Below are positions 1-8,974 of a DNA stretch of 64,000 nt, piece by piece. The notes below the pieces were generated by a model that was not told the DNA's origin, searched no databases, and saw only the letters and a list, made by a program, of their open reading frames with translations. Source of the stretch: Haematobacter massiliensis (GTDB lineage: Bacteria; Pseudomonadota; Alphaproteobacteria; Rhodobacterales; Rhodobacteraceae); the NCBI RefSeq assembly GCF_000740795.1, contig NZ_JGYG01000007.1, positions 186,001 through 250,000 of the forward strand. The letters are read 5' to 3'. Every line of letters begins with the position of its first letter. The first letter of the stretch is position 1. The translations under genes were made by a program, and so were the position numbers.

Positions 1-1
1 G

Positions 2-616
2 CTGGTGACCGGGCCGAACAAATGTCTCGGCTGCCCACCGGGACTGACCTTGCTCGGTATTTCCCGACGGGCATGGGAGAAAATGCGGACCAATCCGGTC
101 AGCCCCCGCGGGTCATTTCTCTCGATCCTCGATTGGGAGGGAATGGAAGACCCGGGCCGCGCTTTCCCGTTTTCCCCTTCCGTAGCGGAGGTTCACGGGC
201 TTGCAGCAGGGCTGGACCGATACCTTGCCGAAGGGCCGGAGGTGGTGTGGGCACGCCATGCGCTTACCGGCGCCGCCATGCGGGCCGGGGTGAAAGCCAT
301 GGGTCTCACTCTCTGGCCCGCGCGCGAGGAAACCGCTGCCGCGACCTGCACCGCCATCCGCCTGCCCGACGGGGTGGAGCAGACGGCGCTGCGGAACGCG
401 ATGCGGGAGAACTATGGCGTCGTCATCTCCGCGGGGCGGGCAGATACCCTGAACCGGCTGATCCGGGTGGGACATATGGGTCCGACGGCAGAACCGATCT
501 ACGTCCCCCTCGTCCTCACCGCGCTCGCCGGTGCGCTCGGCCGGGTCAGCGGACGGAAATGGGATCTGGGCAGCGCCGTAACCGCCGCGCTCGATGTCAT
601 GGAGAGCGGCACTTGA
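2..616 (+). CDS. Pyridoxamine-pyruvate aminotransferase, C-terminal part (cut by window edge)
   Basis: The reading frame enters from the left edge and ends at TGA 614-616, leaving about 204 residues of a fold-type I PLP enzyme of the class V aminotransferase family. The motif GPNKCLG (Lys codon at 20-22) matches the PLP-lysine region of the Mesorhizobium pyridoxamine-pyruvate aminotransferase. The following segments (SILDWE, FPFSPSV, GPEVVWARHALT, RVGHMGPTA) fit the same family, as remembered. That enzyme converts pyridoxamine and pyruvate to pyridoxal and alanine, the first step of one vitamin B6 degradation route. Alanine-glyoxylate and serine-glyoxylate aminotransferases are the alternatives. 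The 5' third lies outside the window. A yigZ-like gene follows after about 30 nt. No other obvious B6-degradation gene is in the window, except that the dehydrogenase at 4210 belongs to a superfamily used in that pathway. Confidence 0.8.
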   Translation: MVTGPNKCLGCPPGLTLLGISRRAWEKMRTNPVSPRGSFLSILDWEGMEDPGRAFPFSPSVAEVHGLAAGLDRYLAEGPEVVWARHALTGAAMRAGVKAMGLTLWPAREETAAATCTAIRLPDGVEQTALRNAMRENYGVVISAGRADTLNRLIRVGHMGPTAEPIYVPLVLTALAGALGRVSGRKWDLGSAVTAALDVMESGT

Positions 617-647
617 CGCGGGGCCAAGGAGGGGTCACGCCCTCCCC

Positions 648-1001
648 GTGCTGACGCTGGACAACATCATCTCAGACCGCGGCTCCCGCTACGCCGTTTC
701 CGGCGCGCCCTGCCCATCGGCAGCGGCGGCTCAGGAGCTGCTGAGAGAGCTGAAACGGAGCCGCAAATTCGCCAAGGCCACGCATAACACATGGGGGCTC
801 CTCACGGCCGAGGGCCCGCTCAAAAACGATGACGGCGAAAGTGGCGCCGGCATGATCATCCTGCGAATGCTGGAGCGGGCGGACCTCCACGATCATCTGA
901 TCGTCGTGACGTGATGGTATGGAGGGAAGCACTTGGGCGGTGACCGGTTCCGGCACGTTCAGGAGGCGGTGAGGCTCTACCTCGCTGCCCTCTCCGGCTG
1001 A
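648..1001 (+). pseudogene. YigZ/IMPACT-family protein interrupted by an in-frame TGA
   Basis: From GTG 648 the frame encodes a short alphaproteobacterial-type IMPACT (UPF0029/YigZ) domain, including FAKATHNTW and NDDGESGAG. It stops at TGA 912-914, just after LIVVT, in the middle of the conserved core. The same frame then continues with WYGGKHLGGDRFRHV and ends at a natural TGA 999-1001. The family normally reads VVTRW(F/Y)GG here, so the TGA stands exactly where an arginine codon is expected, and one C-to-T change in CGA would create it. A purine-rich AAGGAGGGG at 626-634 is a possible ribosome site. An ATG at 594 in the same frame is an alternative start but overlaps the upstream gene. The family's function is poorly defined and has been linked to translation control. 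I call it a pseudogene, but sequencing error or readthrough are possible. Confidence 0.75.
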
Positions 1002-1012
1002 AACCCGCGCGA

Positions 1013-4000
1013 TCAGCCCTCCCCCTTGACGGCAGTCACCAGCGCCTCGACGGTATAGGGCTTCGCGAGAACGCTTTCTGCCGCACCAGGGGCCACAGCC
1101 GCAGCATCTCCCGTCGCGAAAACCACCCTGATGGCCTTCTGAAGCTCCACCGCCTGCCGTGCCAGCGCCGCCCCCGACAGTCCGGGCAGATGATAGTCGC
1201 TCACCAGAACATCGAATGGCTGGGAGGAAAGCAGCCGAAGGGCCGCTTCCGCACTTCCCGCCTCTTCAACGGTCATACCCTCTTCCCGCAGGATTTCTGC
1301 CGTGTCCATGCGGATCAACGGATCGTCCTCCACAAGAAGCACCGTGAGGGAGGAGCGCGCGGCCGAATAACTCTCGGTCTTGCCGCTGCGCCCTGCCCCC
1401 GCCTGCTGTTCGCGGTTGGCAAGCACATGGCGCAGTTTCCGGGCCAGCGCCTCGCGGGTATAGGGCTTGGAGAGCAGCTCCACTCCCGCGTCGAGCCGCC
1501 CGCCATGCACGATGGAATTCTCCGTGTAGCCCGAGGTGAACAACACTGCGACGCCCGGTATGCGCTCCTTCGCCTTGCGGGCGAGATCCGGGCTCTTCAG
1601 CGGCCCGGGCATGACGACATCGGTGAAGATCAGGTCGATGGGCACACCACTTTCGACCACATTCAGCGCGGCCGAGGCGTCCGGTGACTTCAACACGCGA
1701 TAGCCAAGGTCTTTCAGCATATCGACGACGATGGCACGCACCTCATCGTCATCCTCGACCACCAGCACCGTTTCATTGCCCCCGACGATCTGCCCCTCAT
1801 CGCGCGGAACCGCGATGTCCTCCGCCTCCAGCGAGCGTGGCAGGTAGAGCTTGATCGTGGTACCGTGTTCCTGTTCGGAATAAAGTTTCACATGGCCGCC
1901 GGACTGCTTCACGAACCCATAGACCATTGAAAGCCCGAGGCCGGATCCCTTTCCTTCTCCCTTGGTCGTGAAGAATGGTTCGAACACTTTCTCCGCGATC
2001 TCGGGCGGGATACCACAGCCAGTGTCAGAAACCGCTATCATGACGTATTGACCCGGGGTCACCTCGTCATGCTGACGGGCATAATCGTCATCCAGATGCG
2101 CGTTGGCAACCTCGATCGTCAGCCGCCCGCTTCCCTCCATCGCGTCCCGCGCGTTGATGGCAAGGTTGAGCAGGGCATTCTCCACCTGCGCCTGATCTAT
2201 GAACGTGTTCCACAGCCCGCCGCCGAGGATGGTCTCAACCTCCACCCCTTCACCAAGGGCACGGCGGAGCAGCTCGTCCATGCCACTGATGAACCTGCCG
2301 ACATTGACCACCTTGGGCTCCAGCGCCTGCCTCCGCCCGAAAGCCAGAAGCTGGGCGGCAAGCTTTGCCCCCCGCTGCAACCCGGCCATGGCGCTTGCTA
2401 CACGCGTTTCTGCCCGCGGAATTCCACCGACATCGCGGGCAAGCAACTGAAGGTTTCCGGAAACCACCTGCAGCAGGTTGTTGAAATCATGCGCGACCCC
2501 ACCGGTAAGCTTGCCCAGCGACTCCATTTTCTGCGCATGGGCGAGTTTCTTTTCCGCATCGCGCCGCTCTGAAATCTCGCTGATGACACGCGCTTCCAGC
2601 GCCTCGTTCAGTGAACGGAGGTCCGCCTCGGCGCGCTCGCGCTGGCGGACCTCGGCGGCGAGCGTCTCGGCCTGATCGCGCAGCGCGGCTTCCGCAGCGC
2701 GTTGATGGGTGATGTCGGTATGCACCCCCACCCATTCACGGATTTGCCCATCAGAGCCAATGACCGGCACGGCCCGGACCGCGAAGGTCCGCCAGACATC
2801 GTCGTGACGGCGGACGCGGTGCTCGTATTCGAACACGCCCCGCGTCGCCACGGCACGCTGCCATGCCGCAATGCTCGGCTCGACATCGTCGGGATGCAGT
2901 GCGTTGGCCCAGCCGTAGCCCTGGTACTCGCCCTCGGACTGGCCGGTCAGGCTGGCCCAGCCGGGTTGCTCTCCAACCATTCTGCCGTCGGCGCTATTGG
3001 TCCAGAGCACGCCATGGACCGCATCGATGGCGCGCCGGAAGCGATGGTTGGAGTAGGTCAGGTCCTCCTGCCGGGCCACACGATCCGTTTCGTCAAAGGC
3101 GATAATCATGATGCCCGTGATCTGACCCGTCGTGGCGTCACGCTGGGGCAGATACCTCACGTCGAAGTAATGGAGGTTCCCGTCGATATCGCGCAGGTGG
3201 AAGTACTCCTGCACATCGTTGCCTTGAAGCGCTCGGCGCAGCCCCGCCTCCCGATCCCCCATCAGCGCGGGCCCGATCATTTCGCCAATCGTCCGGCCAA
3301 TCATCTCGGCAGGATCATGGCCCAGAAGCTGACGGTAGTAGTCGTTGGCGAAGCGATAGGTCAGATCAGCGTCCACGAGCGCGACGAGCGCGGGCATGGC
3401 ATTTGTCACCGAGGAAAGCTCAGCCTCGCGCCGCGCGAGCGCTGTTTCGGCCTTAATCCGGGCGGTGTTATCCATCACCTTGCACAATGCACCCCTGATC
3501 TCGCCGCTGAAATCCCGCACCGGTGCATAGAACAGATCGAACACATACTCCGTCTCGTGCTCACCATCGCGCAGGCGGAGACGCTGGTTCTGATAAGCGG
3601 GCGTCTCTCCCGCAAACACCCGACGCAGTATTTCGGCGTTCCAATCCGCAACTTCCGGCAACACCGAAAGAGCCGATCGCCCCATCGCCGCCGGATGCCG
3701 CGAGCCGAGCAGCGGCGCATAGCTGTTGTTGTAGAACAGGGCGCCCTTCTGGCCCCACATCAGCACAGTCGGTACCGGCGTCTCCAGGAGGTTTGCCACC
3801 GTCATACGCATCGCGGCGCCCCAATCCGACACAGGGCCCGCGAGTTCCGTAGAGAAAGCGCCGCGTCGCAGTATATCGCCGCAGGCGCCCCCGCCGAGCG
3901 GCCAGCCGGATTTCGCGTCCGCCTGCCGCATGGCTTCGTTGGCCGCCGATAATGTCGCACCGAGACGGGACTCGTCCTCTATCATCAGGAGATCCGAGAG

Positions 4001-4054
4001 AAATGACTCGATCTCACTACGGAGGTGCGGGTTCTGGGTCTTGGGTTCCTGCAT
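1013..4054 (-). CDS. Hybrid sensor histidine kinase with PAS domains and two receivers
   Basis: A 1013-residue hybrid kinase without obvious membrane segments, so probably a cytoplasmic sensor. Three PAS-like domains lie at about 85-200, 215-330 and 335-455, the last ending in the PAC-like [10 protein letters not shown] coiled-coil linker (455-510) precedes the HisKA box with His522 in HDFNN. The ATPase domain shows the N box ([10 protein letters not shown], 630-639), DTGCGIP (677-683) and GKGSGLGLS (701-709). Receiver 1 spans about 762-880 with acceptor Asp812, and receiver 2 about 903-1010 with acceptor Asp953. Both have the conserved Lys-Pro near their ends. ATG 4054 is chosen because the extra 27 upstream residues are low-complexity and not kinase-like; ATG 4135 is the longer alternative. 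No partner regulator is adjacent. It is divergent from the dehydrogenase operon at 4210. The signal is unknown. Confidence 0.9.
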   Translation of the reverse strand: MQEPKTQNPHLRSEIESFLSDLLMIEDESRLGATLSAANEAMRQADAKSGWPLGGGACGDILRRGAFSTELAGPVSDWGAAMRMTVANLLETPVPTVLMWGQKGALFYNNSYAPLLGSRHPAAMGRSALSVLPEVADWNAEILRRVFAGETPAYQNQRLRLRDGEHETEYVFDLFYAPVRDFSGEIRGALCKVMDNTARIKAETALARREAELSSVTNAMPALVALVDADLTYRFANDYYRQLLGHDPAEMIGRTIGEMIGPALMGDREAGLRRALQGNDVQEYFHLRDIDGNLHYFDVRYLPQRDATTGQITGIMIIAFDETDRVARQEDLTYSNHRFRRAIDAVHGVLWTNSADGRMVGEQPGWASLTGQSEGEYQGYGWANALHPDDVEPSIAAWQRAVATRGVFEYEHRVRRHDDVWRTFAVRAVPVIGSDGQIREWVGVHTDITHQRAAEAALRDQAETLAAEVRQRERAEADLRSLNEALEARVISEISERRDAEKKLAHAQKMESLGKLTGGVAHDFNNLLQVVSGNLQLLARDVGGIPRAETRVASAMAGLQRGAKLAAQLLAFGRRQALEPKVVNVGRFISGMDELLRRALGEGVEVETILGGGLWNTFIDQAQVENALLNLAINARDAMEGSGRLTIEVANAHLDDDYARQHDEVTPGQYVMIAVSDTGCGIPPEIAEKVFEPFFTTKGEGKGSGLGLSMVYGFVKQSGGHVKLYSEQEHGTTIKLYLPRSLEAEDIAVPRDEGQIVGGNETVLVVEDDDEVRAIVVDMLKDLGYRVLKSPDASAALNVVESGVPIDLIFTDVVMPGPLKSPDLARKAKERIPGVAVLFTSGYTENSIVHGGRLDAGVELLSKPYTREALARKLRHVLANREQQAGAGRSGKTESYSAARSSLTVLLVEDDPLIRMDTAEILREEGMTVEEAGSAEAALRLLSSQPFDVLVSDYHLPGLSGAALARQAVELQKAIRVVFATGDAAAVAPGAAESVLAKPYTVEALVTAVKGEG

Positions 4055-4209
4055 GCCGAAAGAAGCTCCACGGAGGATCGCTGGCCGTGAGGGATATGGC
4101 ATGGAGGGGGGATATGGCAATGCCGGCATTTCCACTCTCTCCTCTGCCGTTGCGGCGCGACCATTCCACCGCTAGCTTCCAATGCGCATGGAGCACCGGA
4201 GGGGGAATT

Positions 4210-5169
4210 ATGTCGCTGTTAGATTTAGAGAATGTAAAGACCGTCGCGGTAATCGGGGGCGGCACGATCGGCGCGTCCTGGTCCGCTTGGTTTCTGGCAC
4301 AGGGCTTCACCGTAAGGTGCAGTGATCCTTCTTCCGCCGCGCGGGATGCGGCGCCCGGACTGGTGGCCGCCTGTTGGCCGCAGCTTTCTGCACTTGGCGC
4401 GAGCGGCAGCGCGCAGGAGGCTCTGGCCCGCTTCTCCATCTGGGAGAGCCACCTTCAGGCCGTCGAGGGGGCTGACTACGTTCAGGAGAACGCCCCCGAG
4501 CGGTTGGAGCTGAAGCAGAGACTGCTCTCCGAGATCGACGCCGCCCTACCGGCCGATCGGGTCATCGGCTCCTCCACTTCGGGGCTGAAGGCGAGCGACA
4601 TGCAGACCGGCATGACCCACCCCGAACGACTGGTCGTCGCACATCCGTTCAATCCTCCGCATCTCATTCCGCTGGTGGAGATCGTCGGAGGGAAACAGAC
4701 CTCTGAAGAGGCGGCGGATTGGGCAGTCGCCTTCTTCAACGCCCACGGCAAGCGGGCGATCCAGGTACGCAGGGAGGTGCCGGGACATATCGCGAATCGC
4801 CTTCAAGCCGCACTCTGGAAAGAAGCCGCCTATCTCGTGCAATCGGGTGTCGCGAGCGTTGAAGATGTGGACCTCGCGATCAGCGAGGGGCCGGGCCTCC
4901 GGTGGGCGATCATGGGGCCGCACCTGACGTTTCACCTTGGCGGGGGCACGGGCGGCATGGCTCATTTCTACGACCATCTCGTGCCTGCGATGCAGACGTG
5001 GTGGGCCGATCTCGGCACGCCGACAATGGATGCCGCGCTCCGCGAGCAGCTGGTCGACGGCGTGACGCAGGAAGTGGGGGACCGCAGCATTGCAGATCTT
5101 GCGGCAGAGCGGGACCGGAAGCTCATCGACATCCTCAATGTGCTCTCCCCGGCGGCGAAGCGTTCATGA
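4210..5169 (+). CDS. 3-hydroxyacyl-CoA dehydrogenase family NAD-dependent dehydrogenase
   Basis: A 319-residue soluble dehydrogenase with an N-terminal Rossmann motif (VAVIGGGTIGASW) and the family signatures SSTSGL, HPFNPPHLIPLVE and a helical C-terminal domain. The layout is that of lambda-crystallin/L-gulonate 3-dehydrogenase and L-carnitine dehydrogenase. These oxidise a small 3-hydroxy acid to the 3-keto acid, not necessarily as a CoA ester. ATG 4210 is preceded by GGAGGGGGA at 4199-4207, which fixes the start. The neighbours are a small acetyltransferase and an isochorismatase-like hydrolase, together a short catabolic operon. A B6-degradation dehydrogenase of this superfamily exists, and an aminotransferase of that pathway lies 3.6 kb away, but the sequence looks nearer the crystallin/carnitine branch. 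The substrate is not assigned. Confidence 0.85.
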   Translation: MSLLDLENVKTVAVIGGGTIGASWSAWFLAQGFTVRCSDPSSAARDAAPGLVAACWPQLSALGASGSAQEALARFSIWESHLQAVEGADYVQENAPERLELKQRLLSEIDAALPADRVIGSSTSGLKASDMQTGMTHPERLVVAHPFNPPHLIPLVEIVGGKQTSEEAADWAVAFFNAHGKRAIQVRREVPGHIANRLQAALWKEAAYLVQSGVASVEDVDLAISEGPGLRWAIMGPHLTFHLGGGTGGMAHFYDHLVPAMQTWWADLGTPTMDAALREQLVDGVTQEVGDRSIADLAAERDRKLIDILNVLSPAAKRS

Positions 5170-5224
5170 CGCCCTTGAAGAGCTCGCCAAAGATCCATCT
5201 TCCCCGGGGCAAGGGAGGCAAAGA

Positions 5225-5548
5225 ATGAGCGATTTCATTTTCGGGCGAGAAGACCGCGATGCCCGCCATGGGCGCTTCACCGCGAGGTTGGCGGACCATG
5301 ACGGGGTGGCGGAGATTACCTATACCCGACGCGGCGAAGGGGTGATTTCGGCCGACCACACTGGTGCCCCCGACAGCCTCCGCGGTACCGGCGCGGCAGC
5401 GGCGCTCGTGGCGCACATGATCGCTGACGCGCGTGCAAGCGGCACCCGGATCATCCCGCTCTGCCCTTATGTTCGGGCGCAATATGAAAAACATCCCGAC
5501 TGGTCCGATGTCATGTCTGTGGCACCGGGCGAAATTCCGAAAATCTGA
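5225..5548 (+). CDS. Small GNAT-type N-acetyltransferase (COG2388/YjdJ-like)
   Basis: A 107-residue protein of the minimal YjdJ-type GNAT fold. It shows the acetyl-CoA segment DSLRGTGAAAALVAHMI, followed by IPLCPYVRAQYEKHP, which is the family hallmark. The start ATG 5225 has GGGAGG at 5212-5217. It overlaps no other gene and follows the dehydrogenase by 55 nt, with the isochorismatase gene 9 nt downstream, so the three are probably co-transcribed. Members of this family are usually of unknown target. Confidence 0.85.
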   Translation: MSDFIFGREDRDARHGRFTARLADHDGVAEITYTRRGEGVISADHTGAPDSLRGTGAAAALVAHMIADARASGTRIIPLCPYVRAQYEKHPDWSDVMSVAPGEIPKI

Positions 5549-5557
5549 GGTGTGGCC

Positions 5558-6196
5558 ATGCCGAAGCTTGACCCCGAACCAATCCGCGATCCAGAGGCTG
5601 ACAACCTTCTGACGCCGGAGAACTGTGTGCTCGTCATCATCGACTACCAGCCCGAGCAGGTGCGGACCGTGAAATCCGCCCCGCAAGAGCTGGTGATGAT
5701 GAATGCTGTTGCCGCGGCGAAGCTGGCAAAGGCATTCGACGTTCCCGTCATCGTTTCGACCGTGGGCGTGGATATGGGCGTGAACACGGGGACAGCACAG
5801 GAAATCCTGGATGTCCTGCCTGGGGTGCCCGAGATCGATCGAACCGGCGTGAATGCGTGGGAGGACGCGGACTTCCGCGCCGCAGTGGAAGCGACGGGCC
5901 GAAGGAAGATCGTGATCGCGGCGCTCTGGACAGAGGTTTGCCTTGCCTTTCCGACGCTCGACATGCTCAGGGACGGATATGAGGTCTATCCGGTGGTCGA
6001 TGCGGTAGGCGGGATTTCCCGGGTTTCGCATGAAAGTGCTCTCCGCCGGATCGAGGCCGCAGGCGCGCAGCCGACCACCGCCATCGCCTTCGGCTGTGAA
6101 CTCATGCGGAACTGGGCGCGACCCAATTCGGATGAGCTGCGCAAGGTGATGCAGTGGTATTTTCCCAAGAAGCGGGAGTTCGACGCCGCACACTGA
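5558..6196 (+). CDS. Isochorismatase-family cysteine hydrolase (YcaC-like)
   Basis: A 212-residue hydrolase of the isochorismatase/nicotinamidase superfamily. Asp29 in VIIDYQ and Cys128 in LWTEVCLAFP are the expected catalytic Asp and nucleophile. The segment GVNAWED near residue 97 matches YcaC-like proteins rather than nicotinamidase. The substrate of YcaC-like enzymes is generally unknown, and amide or imide hydrolysis is the usual guess. I chose ATG 5558 because GAGGTG lies 6-11 nt upstream; GTG 5552 is an alternative two codons earlier. It is the last gene of the 4210-6196 operon and converges on the LysR gene with a 16-nt gap. Confidence 0.85.
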   Translation: MPKLDPEPIRDPEADNLLTPENCVLVIIDYQPEQVRTVKSAPQELVMMNAVAAAKLAKAFDVPVIVSTVGVDMGVNTGTAQEILDVLPGVPEIDRTGVNAWEDADFRAAVEATGRRKIVIAALWTEVCLAFPTLDMLRDGYEVYPVVDAVGGISRVSHESALRRIEAAGAQPTTAIAFGCELMRNWARPNSDELRKVMQWYFPKKREFDAAH

Positions 6197-6212
6197 CTTC
6201 GCCCCGCAAAGG

Positions 6213-7112
6213 TCACAACGGCCGCGTCTCCTTCACATAGACCTCGAAGAAATCGGAGAACGTTGCGACCCGCACCGGCAGCCGCTCATAGGGCGGATAA
6301 TAGAGCGTGAGCCAGACCGGGGGCGGCTGCCAATCCGGCAGAACCGGTGCCAACCGACCCTCGGCCAGCGCCTGGGCCACGATGAAGCGGGGGAGGAGAG
6401 CGATCCCCTCTCCGCTCAGCGCCAGATCACTCAGAAGATCACCGTTATTGGCGCTGAATATGCCCTTCGCACGATGGCTTTTGCGGCGGGCGCCGGAGGA
6501 CAAGTCCCAGATCGGCTCGCGCGCATCTTCGGCATATCCAAGGCAGTCATGCTCCGTTAAGTCCTCAGGTTCTTCGGGAATACCCCGCGCGGCGAGATAG
6601 CTGGGAGCAGCCACCAACAGCCGGGGGACATCGCAGAGCTTGCGCCAGACAGTCGATTTATCCACTGGCGGGCCCGAGATGCGGATGGCGAGATCGAAAT
6701 CCTCGCCCACGATATCAATGAAACGATCCGACAGAACGACGGAGACATGGGTGCCGCCGTGACGGGCGGCAAACTGTGACAGCACGGCGGGCAAGACCCT
6801 CTGACCGAGCGACATCGGCGCGGCAATGCGCAGCGTTCCGGCCGTGATGCCATGCTGAGCACGCGCCTCCTCCGTCGCGAGTTCGAGCTGCCTGACGAGG
6901 GGCGCCACGCGCTTGAGATAGTCCGCTCCCGCCGATGTCAGCGACACCTGCCGGGTCGTTCTCAGCAAAAGCTGCACGCCCAACCGGTCCTCCAGCGCGG
7001 CAATCGTCCGGGTAACGGAGGCCGGTGTGGTGCCAAGCAGCCGGGCCGCTCCGCTAAAACTTCGCGCTTCGGCGACAGTCAGGAAGGTGCGGAGGGATTC
7101 GAGTTCGCCCAT
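6213..7112 (-). CDS. LysR-family transcriptional regulator
   Basis: A 299-residue LysR regulator with an N-terminal winged helix (FLTVAEARSFSGAARLLGTTPASVTRTI, quoted in part: SFSGAARLLG) and a substrate-binding domain containing LRIAAP and the DLAIRISGP segment typical of the AaeR/DsdC-like clade. It reads away from the dioxygenase gene at 7248, and the 135-bp gap holds a LysR-type inverted repeat at 7119-7141 almost touching its own start. The divergent layout implies that it regulates itself and the dioxygenase/esterase pair, probably in response to quinones or related aromatics. Confidence 0.92.
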   Translation of the reverse strand: MGELESLRTFLTVAEARSFSGAARLLGTTPASVTRTIAALEDRLGVQLLLRTTRQVSLTSAGADYLKRVAPLVRQLELATEEARAQHGITAGTLRIAAPMSLGQRVLPAVLSQFAARHGGTHVSVVLSDRFIDIVGEDFDLAIRISGPPVDKSTVWRKLCDVPRLLVAAPSYLAARGIPEEPEDLTEHDCLGYAEDAREPIWDLSSGARRKSHRAKGIFSANNGDLLSDLALSGEGIALLPRFIVAQALAEGRLAPVLPDWQPPPVWLTLYYPPYERLPVRVATFSDFFEVYVKETRPL

Positions 7113-7118
7113 GCCCTC

Positions 7119-7141
7119 ATTATTACGACAATCGCAATAAT
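7119..7141. promoter_or_regulatory. LysR-type operator, ATTATT-N11-AATAAT
   Basis: The arms ATTATT (7119-7124) and AATAAT (7136-7141) are perfect inverted repeats separated by 11 nt, which is the classical T-N11-A LysR box geometry. The site begins 7 nt upstream of the LysR ATG and lies about 107 nt upstream of the divergent dioxygenase start. It is conspicuously AT-rich in a GC-rich region. Confidence 0.65.
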
Positions 7142-7247
7142 CAATGCAACATTATGAACGTTCTCTTTGGCAATGTTCCGCCCCATCTTCCCCTCAAGAC
7201 ATCGGGAGGCGCTGCATCAGCCCTCCGTTCTCGGAAAGGGATCAACC

Positions 7248-8180
7248 ATGCTGAAACAGATCAAGGGCCTTCACCACGTCACCTCCATGGCCGCGGATGC
7301 CCAGCAGAACAACGACTTTTTCACCAAGATGCTGGGCCTGCGCCGGGTCAAGAAAACGGTGAACTTTGACGCGCCCGATGTCTATCACCTCTACTACGGT
7401 GATGAGGTGGGCACGCCCGGTTCGGTCATGACCTATTTTCCGTTCCCCCATATCGTGCGCGGTCGCCCCGGCGCGGGTGAAGTGGGGGAGACGGCGTTCT
7501 CCGTGCCCAAGGGGTCGCTGTCCTACTGGAAGAAGCGTCTGACGGGTTACAATGTCGACGGCGTGACGGAGGAGGAGGTCTTCGGTGAGAAGCGCCTGCG
7601 CTTTCAGGGCCCTGACGGCGACGGGTTCGTTCTGGTCGAGGTGGCGGACGACAGTCGCGCGCCATGGGCGGGCGGTCCGGTCGCAGCTGCTGAGGGCGTT
7701 CACGGCTTCCACAGCGTGTCCATGCGGCTCCGCGATGGTGGTGCGACGGGCGAGCTGCTGCGCTTCATGGGCTATGAGGAGATAGACCGGCAGGGCGACA
7801 TCACCCGCTTTGGCGTGCAGAACGGCAACGGCGCCGATTTCATCGACCTCGAAGTGCTACCCGGCGCGCCGATAGCCCGTCAGGGGGCTGGTTCCGTGCA
7901 CCACGTGGCCTTTGCCGTGCCGGACCGCGCCGCTCAGCTTGACGTGCGCAAGGCGCTGATGGACACGGGCTATAACGTGACGCCGGTGATCGACCGGGAC
8001 TACTTCTGGGCGATCTATTTCCGCACGCCGGGCGGCGTTCTTTTCGAGGTCGCGACCAACGAGCCCGGCTTCGACCGTGACGAGGATACGGCACATCTCG
8101 GAGAAGCCCTGCAACTCCCGACGCAGCATGCCCATCTCCGCTCGCAGATCGAACGTCTCCTTACACCCATCACGGACTGA
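7248..8180 (+). CDS. Ring-cleaving dioxygenase, VOC/glyoxalase family (MhqO-like)
   Basis: A 310-residue protein made of two glyoxalase/VOC modules, starting IKGLHHVTSMAADAQQN with the first metal His, and repeating the pattern at about residues 150-300 (GVHGFHSVSM, AGSVHHVAFAVPD, LFEVATNEPGF). This is the pattern of MhqO/MhqA-type ring-cleaving dioxygenases, which open hydroquinone or catechol-like rings with Fe(II). ATG 7248 has GGAAAGGG just upstream. The next gene is an MhqD-like esterase and the divergent gene is a LysR regulator. In Bacillus, MhqO and MhqD are part of the quinone-stress response, so the same role is inferred here. Confidence 0.88.
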   Translation: MLKQIKGLHHVTSMAADAQQNNDFFTKMLGLRRVKKTVNFDAPDVYHLYYGDEVGTPGSVMTYFPFPHIVRGRPGAGEVGETAFSVPKGSLSYWKKRLTGYNVDGVTEEEVFGEKRLRFQGPDGDGFVLVEVADDSRAPWAGGPVAAAEGVHGFHSVSMRLRDGGATGELLRFMGYEEIDRQGDITRFGVQNGNGADFIDLEVLPGAPIARQGAGSVHHVAFAVPDRAAQLDVRKALMDTGYNVTPVIDRDYFWAIYFRTPGGVLFEVATNEPGFDRDEDTAHLGEALQLPTQHAHLRSQIERLLTPITD

Positions 8181-8248
8181 TCAGTTCGCATCACGGCGCG
8201 CCGCGGGCCACAGGGCGGCGGCGCGCTTCCCCCGATAAGGAGCATCCC

Positions 8249-8854
8249 ATGCCCCTCGACAGCTATCATCATATCTCCCGCGACCCCGCCCCCGGCCAGC
8301 CGCTGGTGATCGCCTTGCACGGCACCGGCGGGGACGAGCATCAGTTCGCCGGGCTGGTGGAGCAGATTCTGCCCGGTGCGGGCCTTGTCTCGCCGCGTGG
8401 CGACGTATCCGAACACGGTGCTGCGCGATTTTTCCGCCGCAGCGGAGAGGGCATCTATGACATGGCCGACCTGAGCCGGGCGACGGACAAGATGACAGCC
8501 TTTATCCGCGCCCATCGGGCCGCGCATCCGGGCGCGCCGCTCTATGCTCTGGGCTATTCCAACGGGGCCAACATCCTCGCCTCCGTATTGCTGCAGACCC
8601 CGGAACTGCTGGACCGCACCGTGTTCATGCATCCGCTGATCCCTTGGAAGCCGGAGCCCAACGCAGGGCTTGCCGGACGGGAGGTGCTGATTACTGCCGG
8701 CCGGCGCGATCCGATATGTCCCCTGCCGCTGACCGAAGAGCTGGCCAACTGGCTCAGGGCGCAGCGGGCAGACGTTGACCTCATGCTGCATGACGGTGGC
8801 CATGAGGTGCGGCAGGAAGAAATATCCCGGCTCGCCGCCTTCCTGCGCCGTTGA
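8249..8854 (+). CDS. Alpha/beta hydrolase, carboxylesterase/phospholipase family (MhqD-like)
   Basis: A 201-residue alpha/beta hydrolase. The catalytic triad can be placed at Ser104 in GYSNG, Asp154 in GRRDPICP and His185 in DGGHEV, with the oxyanion loop at ALHGTGGDE. The size and motifs match the predicted-esterase/MhqD group. It follows the dioxygenase by 68 nt in the same direction, and a strong terminator (8873-8897) closes the pair. It probably acts on the product of the ring-cleaving dioxygenase or on a quinone conjugate; this is inferred from context. Confidence 0.87.
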   Translation: MPLDSYHHISRDPAPGQPLVIALHGTGGDEHQFAGLVEQILPGAGLVSPRGDVSEHGAARFFRRSGEGIYDMADLSRATDKMTAFIRAHRAAHPGAPLYALGYSNGANILASVLLQTPELLDRTVFMHPLIPWKPEPNAGLAGREVLITAGRRDPICPLPLTEELANWLRAQRADVDLMLHDGGHEVRQEEISRLAAFLRR

Positions 8855-8872
8855 GCGGCGCAAGGAACCAAT

Positions 8873-8897
8873 GGGTCCGCGACGGCGGGCCCTTTTT
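8873..8897 (+). terminator. Rho-independent terminator after the MhqD-like gene
   Basis: GGGTCCGC (8873-8880) pairs with GCGGGCCC (8885-8892) through eight base pairs including one G-T, with loop GACG, followed by five T residues (8893-8897). It lies 18 nt after the esterase stop. Confidence 0.8.
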
Positions 8898-8974
8898 GCT
8901 ATGGGAACGGCTTGCCTGACACGCGTAAAGCGCCTATCGCCCTCCAGAACAAAGTTGCGAGAGGGGGACACCTG

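Noticed and set aside
2702-3952. 416-residue plus-strand frame opposite the histidine kinase
   Set aside because: It is the antisense shadow of a clearly conserved kinase gene, with His/Arg/Pro-rich composition and no domain.
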